DNA of 64,000 nucleotides, from contig CM064481.1 in the NCBI GenBank assembly GCA_032716605.1, positions 16,424,811 to 16,488,810 of the forward strand, in the 5' to 3' direction. A program made the position numbers and the translations under genes. Shown piece after piece: positions 48,777 through 59,036 of this stretch (its first letter is position 1; each line of letters begins with the position of its first letter). The DNA is from Paralithodes platypus. Taxonomy: Eukaryota > Arthropoda > Malacostraca > Decapoda > Lithodidae. The notes beneath the pieces are model-generated. The model did not search any database. It was not told where the DNA came from and saw only the letters and a program-made list of their open reading frames with translations.

Positions 48777-49103
48777 CATACATACATAAAATTTTAAGAC
48801 TGAGTGCTCCACACATACGTGCAGTTTCAGTCTCTTGTCCTAATGGCGGCGTTCCAGGCAACCCTGTTAAGGGCTGCTTCACTTGTCAAGTTCTTGGATT
48901 TGAGATCGGCACATATAGTCCGATCCCAGGTCTTCCTTGGTCCACCCCTTGGTGCAGCTCCCTCCACAAACACAGACCTGCATTTTTTCACCCAATTTTG
49001 TTCATCCATTCTCTCCAAATGTCCATACCATCCCAGTCTACTTGTACGCATCACCTCGCTAATACTCTTTATACCTAAACTTCTCCTCAGCTCAGTACTT
49101 CAA
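48777..49103 (-). mobile_element. antisense 3' fragment of another LINE
   Basis: The reverse reading gives SRLGWYGHLERMDEQNW and PRKTWDRTICADLK, a different LINE C-terminus, ending in a tail complementary to the (CATA)n run at 48773. The host LINE resumes at 49104. A short AGTAC flank may be part of the target duplication. Confidence 0.65.
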
Positions 49104-49741
49104 CAAATTGTTAAATGTAGGAATGAAGCACCAGCAAACATAGTTGGATGGGGTATGGGAGGGAGAAGAAGAGAAGTAGTGGAGAAGGAGGTGGGGATCA
49201 GGTCAGAAATGTGTGAAGCCATGAATAGAGTGAAAATGGGAAAAGCATCAGGAATAGATAGAGTGTGTGGGGAAATGCTGAGGTATGGTGGTAAGATAGT
49301 GATCGAATGGGTATGGAAAATGTGCAAACTAGCATAGTCCCCCTGTATAAGGGTAAATGGGAAAGAGGAGTGTGTGCTAACCACCAGGGTATATGCCTTC
49401 TAAGCGTAGTAGGGAAGGTGTACAGTAGGATAGTGATTGAGAGAGTGAGAACGAGAACAGAGAAATGGATAGGTGACGAGAAGGGCGGGTTTAGGAAGGG
49501 AGGAGGATGTGTAAATCATATTTTTGCCCTGAAATGTGTTGTGGAGAAATATCTGGAGCAGGGACATAAGTTGTGTGCTGCTTTTATGGACTTTGAAAAG
49601 GCCTATGACAGAGTTAATAGAGAAGGTTTGTGGAAAGTACTGAGAATTTACGGAGTAGACGGCAAGTTGCTGAAAGCAGTGAAGAGCATGTATGAGGGTG
49701 CAAAGGCGGCAGTACGTGTGGAGAATGAGCAGAGCGAGTTC

Positions 49742-50006
49742 GGGATGGATGTAGAGTCCGGGCGTACGGTCGTCATGTTTACATAGGTCGATCGCTGCGG
49801 TTAAATTGACAGCGATTTTTTTTCTCAGTTATTTGCCCCTGTCTGGCAATATATATGATGATGACAATATGTCATGGGGAGGTGAGGGGGGCTTTTATTG
49901 TATCCAAAGGCAGTCAAAATAGACGGGAACATGATGGCAAGCGTCCGCCGCCGCTCCGCGTAGTGCAAATAAGGCAGGCGGTACGTCCGAATTCTACATT
50001 CTACCC
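49742..50006. mobile_element. MITE with 8-bp target duplication, copy 1
   Basis: Exact GCGAGTTC lies on both sides (49734-49741 and 50007-50014). The ends GGGATGGATGTAGAGTCCGG and, in reverse, GGGTAGAATGTAGAATTCGG form a terminal inverted repeat of about 28 bp. Eight-base duplications are usual for hAT-type transposases. No coding capacity. Confidence 0.85.
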
Positions 50007-50385
50007 GCGAGTTCTTTGATCTGAATGTTGGGTTGAAGCAAGGGTGTGTGATGTCCCCATGGTTGTTCAATATAAATATGGATGGAGTCATGAAAGAAAT
50101 ACAAGGAAGAGCCGTAGATGTTGGTGTACCTCTGATAAGGGAGGGAAACGAGTGAAAGTTGCCTGTACAGTCTGTACTGCTGCTTGCTGACGATACAGTT
50201 CTGATGAGCGATAGTGAATGGGAGTTGCAGGGGCTGGTAAATATGTTTGGAACAGTGTGTGAAAAATGGAATCTGAGGGTAAATGTGGGGAAGAGCAAGG
50301 TTATGGTCTTTGAAAGGGGTGCAGCCACAGAGTGTGAGGTGAAGTTGAATGGTCAGGCTATGGAGAATGTCAGCTCATTCAAGTA

Positions 50386-50716
50386 CAGTAGGGTCTCACA
50401 TAAAACGAGTTTATGGTCGATAAACGAGGGCGTTTTATGCGATTTCGTTTTATGTGAACACAGCATTTTGGTGGCGCAATATCGTCAATGTTCACTGTAA
50501 GCGAAAATTTTCGTACAAAGCGAACGATATTTCGTACGTTTTGTACGATATTTCGGCGCTCTATATGAAAACTCCTCGGATTTGCCCCACTTTGGCGGCG
50601 GACTCGTTTTATGTGATCACATTCGTTCTGATTGAAAATTAAATATTAATATTTTAGGTCGGTCGTTTTAATCGAGACTCGTTTTATGCGAACACGTTTT
50701 ATGCGGGACCCTATTG
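50386..50716. mobile_element. MITE with TA target, pogo/Tigger-like
   Basis: Begins CAGTAGGGTCTCACATAAAA and ends CGTTTTATGCGGGACCCTAT then TG, an inverted repeat of about 22 bp flanked by TA. Removing it joins the LINE frame exactly across the TA. The interior is rich in CGTTTTATG-like repeats. Confidence 0.87.
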
Positions 50717-51199
50717 TATCTAGGCAGTGTGTTGAGTAAAGATGGGAGTATGGATGAAGAAGTGCGGGAGAGGGTGCAACAGGGGAAGAGGGTTGTAGGA
50801 ACGCTGAAAGCAGTAACAAGCAATAGGGTGGTCAGCATGGAAGTAAAGAAGTCCTTGCATGACAGTGTGGTAATCCAGACATTGACTTACGGGAGCGAAA
50901 CATGGACGTTGGTGAAGACTCAAACCAAGAGTGAGAGGGGTGGAAATGAGTTACCTGAGAAGTGCTTGCTGAGTTACATGGAGGGATAGACAGATGAATG
51001 AGGAAGTACAAGAGAGGTGTGGTGTGGATGTAGATGTGCTGGAAAGTGTGAAAAGGAACACCTTGAAATGGTTCGGCCATGTGGAACATATGGGAAGCGA
51101 GAGAATGACTAAGAGAGTGTAAGAGAGTGAGGTGGAAGGACTGAGGTGGAAGGACAGAGAGGGAGAGGTAAACACCGAGAGAGAGGTGGAAGGATGGAG

Positions 51200-51489
51200 G
51201 GCAAGAATGTTAAGTGCGGGCGTACCACCAGCCTTGTTTACACTATGCGTAGTGGCGTCGGACCTTTGCCATCATGTTCCCGTCTATTTTGACTGCCTTT
51301 GGATACAATAATATGTTGAGGGGGGCATTGCCCCCCCTCACCCCCCCATGACATATTGTCATCATCATAAATATTGCCAGCAGGGGGCAAATAACCGAAT
51401 TAATCGCCGTCAAAATAGACGCGAAGTTAACCGCGGCGATCGCCCTATGTAAACATGACGACCGTACGCCTGGAGTCTACATCCATCCC
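51200..51489. mobile_element. MITE with 8-bp target duplication, copy 2 (inverted relative to copy 1)
   Basis: GGATGGAG flanks both sides (51192-51199 and 51490-51497; one G is ambiguous). The interior is the reverse complement of copy 1, including CCGTCTATTTTGACTGCC and GTAAACATGACGACCGTACG. The host is the C-terminal codons of the same LINE. Confidence 0.82.
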
Positions 51490-51827
51490 GGATGGAGTAA
51501 AGAAGTATATGAGTGAAGGTGCTGCTGGATGGGAGGAGGGGCGTCAACTGACTGGGGACAGAGGTGCATCGAGCCGTTTCGTTCGTGGCGTCACGGCATC
51601 AGGCAATAGATAAATAGATAGATAGATAGATAATGATGAAAACTACAGTACCGTACCTAAAACCCAAAAAAAACCCATTTGATTAGTGGTAGTTGGCGTA
51701 CCGGTAATATTTTCCAAAATAAGGGTGCGAGGCTTTTTTCAAGTTTTGCCTATAATTACCCATAATTATAGTTACCTGAATTGGAGTATAAAAGTAACCT
51801 CGTCCAAAATATTAAATAGGCTAGGGT

Positions 51828-51990
51828 AAGATCCTGTGTAGCGGGTAGAACTGTTTTTCAGATGCCTATTTACTAAGAAACATTGAACAATATTTTAACC
51901 TAACCTAACCTAGTATATTAGTGGACTATTTATGAATGTAAAATGTAAAAATATATTGTAACATTAGGCCTACCAAATTAGTGATATATA
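51828..51990. repeat. left arm of an inverted repeat that encloses DIRS copy B
   Basis: GATCCTGTGTAGCGGGTAGA through ATATATTGTAACATTAGG is the reverse complement, with few changes, of 60945-61108. It contains CCTAACCTAACCTA, two to three units of the arthropod telomere motif. Confidence 0.75.
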
Positions 51991-52246
51991 AATACAGGTC
52001 TACCCGCTACACCGGATTAGGCTATGCAGTACCTAGGCTAGTGTTACCTACTACAAAATCTTTGAAACGCATCCACATATTAGGCCTAACCATACTTTAG
52101 CCTAATAGCCTACGTAGGCTAGGCTACTCTTGCAGCACCTGGTATTAGGCCTATGCAAGTGCTTCTTTGGCAAGGATGTAGGCTAGTATTAGGGCGCGCC
52201 GCGCGCCTTGTTTACACTAAGTCTAAAAGGATGCTCACGATTAGGC

Positions 52247-52520
52247 TATTTTCCTGTCTATTCTGGGTATAATCCTGTGTAGCGGGTGGACCTGTACTTA
52301 TATCTCAATAATTAGGCTATGTTCCTGTCTATTCTGGGTATAATCCTGTGTAGCGGGTGGACCTGTACTTATATCTCAATAATTAGGCTATGTTCCTGTC
52401 TATTCTGGGTATAATCCTGTGTAGCGGGTGGACCTGTACTTATCTCAATAATTAGGCTATGTTCCTGTCTATTCTGGGTATAATCCTGTGTAGCGGGTGG
52501 ACCTGTACTTATATCTCAAT
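52247..52520. repeat. 71-bp tandem repeat, four units
   Basis: Unit core ATTAGGCTATGTTCCTGTCT, then ATTCTGGGTATAATCCTGTG, TAGCGGGTGGACCTGTACTT and ATATCTCAATA. Units are nearly identical, so amplification was recent. TCCTGTGTAGCGGGT is shared with the inverted arms at 51830 and 61090. DIRS copy B begins right at the end of the last unit. Confidence 0.9.
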
Positions 52521-52822
52521 AATTTGTTAGTAGTCTTGGCAAATCCAACGTCAAGGCTATTAACCTAATTGCAATGACGACTTGTCTATTTTGACTGCTA
52601 TGTCGTCATTCCAACCGCGGTTAAAAAGAAAACGTCTAGTCTACTCCTTATCTTGCTCTAGGAGACGTTGTACATTAACCAAAACTACCACCGAAGGTGA
52701 AAAAAAAGTATAGAAGAGAAGAAAAAGGGGTTTACCTTAGTTACCGCTCAAGGCCCATCCCGTGTTCCGTCATGCGCCGATCCCTGTCGAACGTGCGCAT
52801 GAGCGACCCTCTCTTGTTATCA
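52521..52822. repeat. DIRS left inverted terminal repeat
   Basis: AATTTGTTAGTAGTCTTGGC ... CCGCGGTTAAAAAGAAAACG ... GCGACCCTCTCTTGTTATCA is the reverse complement of the right terminus (60587-60894) with few differences. It also matches the outer end of DIRS copy A. Confidence 0.92.
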
Positions 52823-54255
52823 TTTTTTCACGCGTCGCCATTGTTGAGTCCGCTTTTGTTGTGCTCCTTCAATTCACCCTGTTTTAGGTTCGTTTCGGCT
52901 TTTCTGGCCTTCTTTTTGTTAGACAGATGTTACGTGATCTAGGACACACGTAAATGGGCTCCTCAGTGTGTTTAATGGAGACGCGTGTGGAAATAGCTAC
53001 CGAAGGTACGGGGCGCCTGGCGTTCCTCGTATGTGTTTTTCATTCCTTTCTCTTTTCATATTCTTTTTTCCTGTTAGTCTGGGCATAGTTTAGCTTATTT
53101 TAGCCTAGCTTGTTTCTCATTCAGGAATTGCTATGCCCTATGAGTTTTCATATTTTCATAGCCTAGGTGTACAGTTGGTTCACAATCTGAGATTTCGTGG
53201 TGGCGGTGCTGTTTGTAGGGTTTGTGTCGGCCGCATTATTAGCGTTATTCCCGAGTCCCCCCTTTCGAGCCTTCACTGTGTCTCAAGGGCCTGGGCGCTT
53301 GGTGGTTCGTGATATCCAGGGGTACCCCACGGGGGCCTCTCCCTCACACCACAGGGTTTTTCGCCCCTGACACATTCTCTCCTCACGGCTAGGCCACCCT
53401 TTTTCTCGCCAGTTTCATTTACTGGTTTTTGTGTTCCCTTACTGTTTTCACCTCCATCCTTTCATTCCCTTTTGCCCAACCTGGGGTACCCTACGGGGGC
53501 CCCTGTTTGTGCCAAACCACCCTTCCTGCCACTTCTCCTCATGGGCTTTGCTCTATCTCTGTGGGTGGGGTGGTTCCTGGGGGATGTGCCTCCTCTCCCC
53601 TGGTGTGTCTTCCTTGCCTCTCCCTTGACCGGTTGAGTCAGGATATTCAAGGAAGACACTGCTCAGCTTGATGGCCATCGTCGCTTGGAGTCATAAGGAG
53701 TTGACGCTTTTTTCTGGGCCTGTGTTGGTATTCCATAGACGCTCCTCTCGCTTTTTCGGCGCCGGACCATCTCGGCCGGTCCCGCAAATTTGCGGAGTGC
53801 TCGATTCGGTCCACGGACGTTTCGGCTCCCCGCAAATTTGCGGAGATCGCTGGGGGGTCTCGCGGTGGGGCGGGAGGGTTGTGTCGGTACGGTTATGCCT
53901 CCATTGGCCCGCAAATTTGCGGTTATAGTTGGCTTTCCCGGTGACCCTTTTTGGTGTCATCTTGTTGCCTGGTACTATATTGGTGTATGCACTTTCCTGG
54001 TGTTATGGACCCTGCATGTGAGGTGTTGAGTGGTGGTTAACACTTTCTCCATCTTTGCAGGTTTCTGCTTGTGCTCTTCCGCCTCACCCGCCCTCCTCAC
54101 CTCCATCGGTGCTCCCGGTTTAGAGTGAGTACGACTTCCAGTTTGCATGTGTGTTCCTGTTTACCCATGCTCATTCCCTGGTTTTTATTGGACATTATCT
54201 TCACTTACTCCGTCAACGTGCTGCTTATGGTGTGTGTTCTTCCATTGCAGGTGGG
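52823..54255 (+). other. DIRS 5' leader
   Basis: Untranslated region conserved with copy A, including GGGTACCCC-type blocks near 53321 and 53486. TTTGCAGGTTT near 54056 and CATTGCAGGTG near 54246 look like 3' splice sites, so the leader may be spliced. Open frames at 53429-53671 have no known domain. Confidence 0.6.
53782..53922. promoter_or_regulatory. three copies of a 14-bp perfect palindrome in the DIRS leader
   Basis: CCGCAAATTTGCGG occurs at 53782-53795, 53830-53843 and 53909-53922 (48 and 79 bases apart). Dyad-symmetric sites repeated in a leader suggest binding by a dimeric protein, but no function is shown. In DIRS copy A only a degenerate form (CCGCAAATTTGTGG, near 32667) is evident. 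Confidence 0.45.
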
Positions 54256-57094
54256 ATGCCTTGCTTTCGCCAGGGCTGTGGCTCCCCGTGCTTGGACTGC
54301 CACAGGTCCTGCTTACGTCACTCTCAATGTGTGTCCTCTACGGCCTACCTCCCTGCTTTGTGTGGCCCGTGTATGGACCTGGTGGATGTGGTGGACCATC
54401 ACCCTGGTTCCTCTGACGCGGCAGTGGCCTCTGCATCCCTTCAGTCTGTGTGGGCGGTGGTCTCCCACCACATCAGGACTGTGGGCCACCGTTCCCCGGC
54501 CTTTGTTGACGACCGGATCCGCGTCGCCCTGGGCATCCCTGACCCGTCTGGGGGCCGTTTACCTGGCCCTCTCCCTGCTCGGGCCCTCCTCCCTGAGTCC
54601 CGTGGTCGGTCGTCACATCGTCGGGTGGATCCCCAGCTCCGTCCACGCTCTCGCTCTCCTCGTCGCTCGTCCTCTACTGCCCCTCCTCGTCCTCCTGCTC
54701 ACCTTGACTCCGCCGTCGCCCTCGTCATGGTTCTCGCCCTGAGGCCGGGGTTAGCGTCTCTGCCCCTGTACGCCCTCCCCTGGCCTCTCCGGATAGGGGC
54801 TCTACTACCTTCCGCCCGCTTCCCCTGCACAAAAGACGTCCTCTTCATTTGTCCTCTACGCGCGCGGATGTTCATGCTGTAGCTGGCCCTCTGCTCCCTC
54901 CTTCTACTCTGTCCAGGAGGGTCCGCCAGGATGTAGTTGCTTCTCCTCCTACTTCTCCTGCTTCGGTGCCTCTTCTTCCTTCTAGGTCTCGTCCCAAGGT
55001 GGAGGTTCCTCCCTCCTCCGCCTCGGTGTCGGGCCGCCCTGTTCTCTCAGCCTCGGGGATCCTTGCTCTGTTTCCCCCCGCGGCTCCTTCTGACCTCCTT
55101 TCACCCGGCCAGCCTTCCCCCTCCCGTCATCCTGCTCCTCTTCCTTCTTCTATTCCTGATCTTCGCTTGCCGGCTCCCCGTGAGGGTACCCCGCCGCTTG
55201 ACTCGGTAGAGTATAGCGAGGTTTCGGGGTCCCCTTTCTCGGGGGCTGACGTGTCGCTGGAAGAGGGGGATGGTGATGTTTCCCCCTCGGCGTTAGTGAT
55301 CGGGAACGAGACCCTCAGGACCGCCACGGCCGTCGTCGCTCGCCTTCTTTGGGCCGCGACGCTGCTGTTTCGTGTCATGGGTCTCGCTCTCGCTCACGTT
55401 CGCCCCTGCGGGCCGAACTATCTTCGGGGGGGTCGCCTCTCTCGGATCGATTTTCGGCTATGCAGGGGTGGGTTGTGTCACACTTCGACGCGCGCTTGGA
55501 GGCGATGCAAGAATCCCTCTTATCGCGCTTCTTGGCGGTGACACAACCTCAGCGCCTCACCCAACCTACCCCTGCTTTGGTCCCCCTCCCCTCTGCGGTG
55601 GACCACATTCCTTCTCGCCCTGCTTCTCCGCCTGCCCGGTCGTCGGCTAGTACTGCTCCTGCCCTGGCTCAGGTGGTTGCCCCTACTGTCTCACATGCGG
55701 GGGTCCTCCGTCTGCTAGGGCAGGGTCCGCGCTTGCCCCCCATCCAAAAGGCCAAGGTCCCGTCGCGGACTATGCCGCTCCTCTATGGCTCCTTGGCTGT
55801 TTGGAAGGGGGTGCAGGCCTCCCACCCGGAGCGTGCTACCGACTTCCCGTCAGGTGAGAGGGCCCTACCTTTGGACTGGTCGGTCCAAATAAATGATAAA
55901 ATGCAGTTCAGGGCGATCAGGGTGGATGGTCAGGTGGCCGACGTGGAGGTGCGGGCGTACCCGACAAGGACTGACCTTCAGTACTTTTCGGTGAAGCCCA
56001 AGCCCCCGTCTGCTCCTCGAACTAAGCTCTGGTCAGACTTCAGCCGCCAGGACATCCTTCAGGATGTTCAGTCCCTGGCTGTGTTAACGGGACTGTCCTC
56101 CTATGGGACGGGTTTGTGCGACGACGGTAAGCCTGGCTTAGCCGTCGTGCTCGATAACCCTCTCCCATTGGAGGCCTGGTTTGCTGAGGCCTTAGACTTT
56201 GCCAACCGTTCCGTCGACAGATCTATTTCAGTCCCTCCCCCAGAGTCGTCACTGCTTTTGCCTCCTCTGGTATCTGTCGGCGGATTGGATGGCAAGTTCT
56301 GGTCCTGGATTAGCACTCCCAAACTTGAAATTTGTGCTATTGCTAACCCGTTCTTCTCCCACCCAGATAAGTCCTCTGTCGACAGGGATTTTACCTTGCG
56401 GCAGAGGGTGGCGAACTTATTGTCTTGTCTTCTAGGTTCCCTCCAGACGTCTGTTCACCACCTGCGACTTATCGAGGCGTCTGCACCTGGCGATCTTCGC
56501 GAGGGCTTGGACCACGTTCGGCGGATCCACCTTCAGCTCGCGGTGTCTTTGGTTCCCGAGCTGAAGGCGGTTTTGTGCGAGGCAACTCGACAACGCCAGA
56601 CGGTAAGGTCCTCGTTCTGCCGGAAGGCCCCTTTGGATATTCGTCAGGGTCTGTTATACTCTGAGCTATATACATCGGGGCTTTTTGCGCAGGATGCTTG
56701 GGAACGCTACGCTTCTCTGTCAGCGGACCCTGCTTACGACACGCAAAGACGCGCTGTGTCGCGACCAGGGTCTTCGCAGTCCCGTCCTTCTGCCGGTCCC
56801 CTTCGGGGTGCTGCCGCCACTGCTGCCGCCAAGAAAGGGCGCAGGAAAGGGAAGTTGCCGGCCAGAGCGTCGGTTCCGCCTCGCACTTCTGCTCCTGCTC
56901 CCTTTCATCCCCGCCGAGAAGGGGCTGGCCAGCCTTCCACTTCCGGCCGCACTTCGACGGGGTCCGACGCACGACGGACAGGGGATGGGGTGACCCGCCC
57001 TTTTCGGCGAGGTGGGGGGGGTAGGGGTGGTCAACGTGGCTCTTATGACCGTAGGGACCGTCCCGGGGGACCCTCCACGTCAAAAAATTTGTAG
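54256..57094 (+). pseudogene. DIRS Gag-like ORF1, two frameshifts
   Basis: Starts at an ATG just after an acceptor-like TTGCAG. The N-terminus is cysteine-rich (CFRQGCGSPCLDCHRSC, CGPCMD). A Ser/Pro/Arg-rich middle runs through a frame change near 54700-54750 and another near 55340-55380. The last block (55349-57094) is open for 581 residues with a conserved core (FWSWISTPKLEICAIANP, LLGSLQTSVHHLRL, SADPAYDTQRR) and a Gly/Arg-rich RNA-binding-like tail. Copy A shows the same layout. In DIRS elements ORF1 is assumed to be the nucleoprotein. It overlaps the RT ORF by about 80 bases. Confidence 0.75.
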
Positions 57095-59036
57095 GTTCTC
57101 CAGGTCGGTCTCCTCCTTGTTCTCCTTCTCGCCTCGCAGAAAGGGTCGCTCACCTCATCTCGGGGGCTCCCACAGGTTATTTTTGCCCTTGCGCCCTTCG
57201 GTGGCCACGAGGGACGTGGGGGCGGAAGATTGCACGGAGGGGTCTAACCTGGAGATGGAAGTCCAGACCCCCACTCAGCTCTTGTCAACGAAGCCGGCCT
57301 GTCTCTTCGGAGGTGGCCGACGTGATTACGTCCATGCACGGGCAGGGAATCGTCAAGGAGGTGAAAGCCGGTCACCGGTTTTCCTCTCCCGTGTTTTTCT
57401 GGTACCGAAGAAGGACTGCGACGCGATGCGACCGGTGGTGGATCTGTCGGCCCTCAACGGGCACATCGTGAACACACGGTTTCGGATGCTGACGGTGCAC
57501 CAGGTACGACTGGCCCTGCGACCTCTGTCGTGGGTAGTGTCGCTGGACCTCAAGGATGCGTATTGGCACGTTCCTATCCATCCTCGTTTCCAGCGATTCT
57601 TGGCCGTTCAGACTTCCGATCGTGTGTTCATGTTCGACAGACTTCCCTTCGGTCTCAACATCGCGCCGCGGATCTTCTCGAAACTGGTAAAGCAGGCTCT
57701 GGATCCTCTCCTCAGGGGCGGCCTCCAGATCCTGTTTTACTTGGACGACTGGTTGATAGTTTCAGACACCCTAGAACAGTGCGTCCACGACACCCTCACA
57801 GTAGTTCAACACCTCACACAGTTAGGGTTCAAAATCAATATTCCCAAGTCACGCCTGACCCCGTCGCGTGTCGTGACGTGGGTAGGTCTCGAATGGGATC
57901 TGACCAACGCTACAGTGACCCAGAGTCAGCCAAACGCGGTGAAACTTCGCAGGAAGGTCTTCGCCGTGTTGCACTCGGTCTCCCTCACAAGGAGGATCTG
58001 GGACTCGTTAGTGGGTTCGCTGAATTGGGCCGCTCTGACCATTCCCTTAGGGAGGCTCAGGCTGCGCCGCCTAATACTCATGGGCAACAAGGTGTTTCCG
58101 TTGGCCCCTATGGATCGGCTCATGCCGATCCCGCGTACCATTCACAGACACTTAGGACACTGGGTTGCTCGGGGCACGCTCTCTGCGGCTGTGCCCTGGA
58201 CCGCCCCCCCGACGACGATCTGGGTAGATACAGATGCGTCGAGCGAGGTAGGGTGGGGTTACCAATCCAACCTGGGACATCAACATCACGGCAGATGGGT
58301 GGGACACACACACCTACACATCAATGCCCTCGAACTGTTGGTTCTCTTGTTCTTCCTGAGGGACCCCGCGCTGGCCCTTCGGGGAAAGTCGGTGCCCTTC
58401 AGGATGGACAATCAGACAGCTGTCCACTGTATCCAAAAGCAGGGGTCCTCCAGGTCTTTGACTCTGTTGGGGATCTCAGAGAAGTTGTTCTTCCTCGCGA
58501 ACCGACACAACATCTCCCTGCACGCCTCCTACCTGCCCGGGACTGCCAACCTGTGGGCGGACGCCCTGTCGCGAGGACAGGGCGTTCTTGTAGAATGGGC
58601 GATGAAACAGACTGTATTCGACGACCTCGCAACTTCCTGGGGTGTTCCGGAGGTCGACTTGTTCGCATCGAAGGAGACGCGCAAGTTGCCTCAGTACCTA
58701 TCCCTCCGGACTCGCACTCCGGAGGGGGGTCCGGACGCTTTCATGGAAGACTGGAACAGGTGGCAGTCGATATACATATTTCCGCCACCTGACGCACTGT
58801 TGATGTGCAAAGTCCTCGCGCGGCTGCGGCTGTACCGCGGCAGAGTCTGGCTAATAGCGCCTCTGTGGCCAGCCCAGGCTTGGTACTCCCAGTTGAAGCG
58901 GTGGTGCCCGAGTCCGGTCCCTCTCCCTCTCTCAAACTTCCACTTGAGCCAGGTTGGCGACCTGCGGACCTCGTTGGCCTTCGCATCGTGGATGTTCGTG
59001 AGGCACGGTGGCTCCCAGTCCACGGACGGGACCTGA
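57012..59036 (+). CDS. DIRS reverse transcriptase-RNase H polyprotein
   Basis: A 674-residue open frame. RT: SRVFLVPKKD and MRPVVDLSALN (about residues 120-150), VVSLDLKDAYWHVPIHP (about 175), DRLPFGLNIAPRIFSK (about 208) and the catalytic LFYLDDWLIVS (about 240). RNase H: WVDTDASSEVGWGY (about 400), INALELL (about 435), FRMDNQTAVH (about 462) and LWADALSRGQ (about 515). The acidic residues needed in both domains are present. The C-terminal 150 residues (VPEVDLFASKETRKLP, DAFMEDWNRW, IYIFPPPDALL) match the extension typical of DIRS polyproteins, often described as methyltransferase-like. The true start is uncertain because it overlaps Gag and could use frameshifting. It overlaps the recombinase ORF by 232 bases. 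Confidence 0.92.
   Translation: MGGVGVVNVALMTVGTVPGDPPRQKICRFSRSVSSLFSFSPRRKGRSPHLGGSHRLFLPLRPSVATRDVGAEDCTEGSNLEMEVQTPTQLLSTKPACLFGGGRRDYVHARAGNRQGGESRSPVFLSRVFLVPKKDCDAMRPVVDLSALNGHIVNTRFRMLTVHQVRLALRPLSWVVSLDLKDAYWHVPIHPRFQRFLAVQTSDRVFMFDRLPFGLNIAPRIFSKLVKQALDPLLRGGLQILFYLDDWLIVSDTLEQCVHDTLTVVQHLTQLGFKINIPKSRLTPSRVVTWVGLEWDLTNATVTQSQPNAVKLRRKVFAVLHSVSLTRRIWDSLVGSLNWAALTIPLGRLRLRRLILMGNKVFPLAPMDRLMPIPRTIHRHLGHWVARGTLSAAVPWTAPPTTIWVDTDASSEVGWGYQSNLGHQHHGRWVGHTHLHINALELLVLLFFLRDPALALRGKSVPFRMDNQTAVHCIQKQGSSRSLTLLGISEKLFFLANRHNISLHASYLPGTANLWADALSRGQGVLVEWAMKQTVFDDLATSWGVPEVDLFASKETRKLPQYLSLRTRTPEGGPDAFMEDWNRWQSIYIFPPPDALLMCKVLARLRLYRGRVWLIAPLWPAQAWYSQLKRWCPSPVPLPLSNFHLSQVGDLRTSLAFASWMFVRHGGSQSTDGT

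Larger units (their letters stand above)
47398..51630 (+). pseudogene. LINE endonuclease-RT, frameshifted and interrupted
   Basis: Endonuclease motifs: LKIATWNVRGLND near 47470, VVVCVYAPTEDKT near 47785, FLIGDMNGKVGDD near 47895 and LIDYICVDERM near 48130. RT motifs: KMGKASGIDRVCG near 49240, GFRKGGGCVNHIF near 49490, AFMDFEKAYDRVNREG near 49580 and LLADDTVLMSDSE near 50182. C-terminal motifs: LTYGSETW near 50885 and LKWFGHVEHM near 51064. The frame changes several times and is broken by the insertions. It is an apurinic-endonuclease-type LINE; I do not assign the clade. Confidence 0.85.
47398..51635 (+). mobile_element. LINE with (GATA)n tail, interrupted by four insertions
   Basis: Starts with an endonuclease reading frame near 47400 and ends with GGCAATAGATAAATAGATAG at 51603-51632. 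Insertions split it: an antisense LINE fragment (48777-49103), a MITE with 8-bp target duplication (49742-50006), a TA-target MITE (50386-50716) and a second 8-bp-target MITE (51200-51489). It is therefore older than all of these. Confidence 0.8.

Noticed and set aside
57530..58792. 420-residue plus-strand frame overlapping the DIRS RT ORF
   Set aside because: It lies in another frame of the well-supported RT-RNase H coding sequence and contains no domain.
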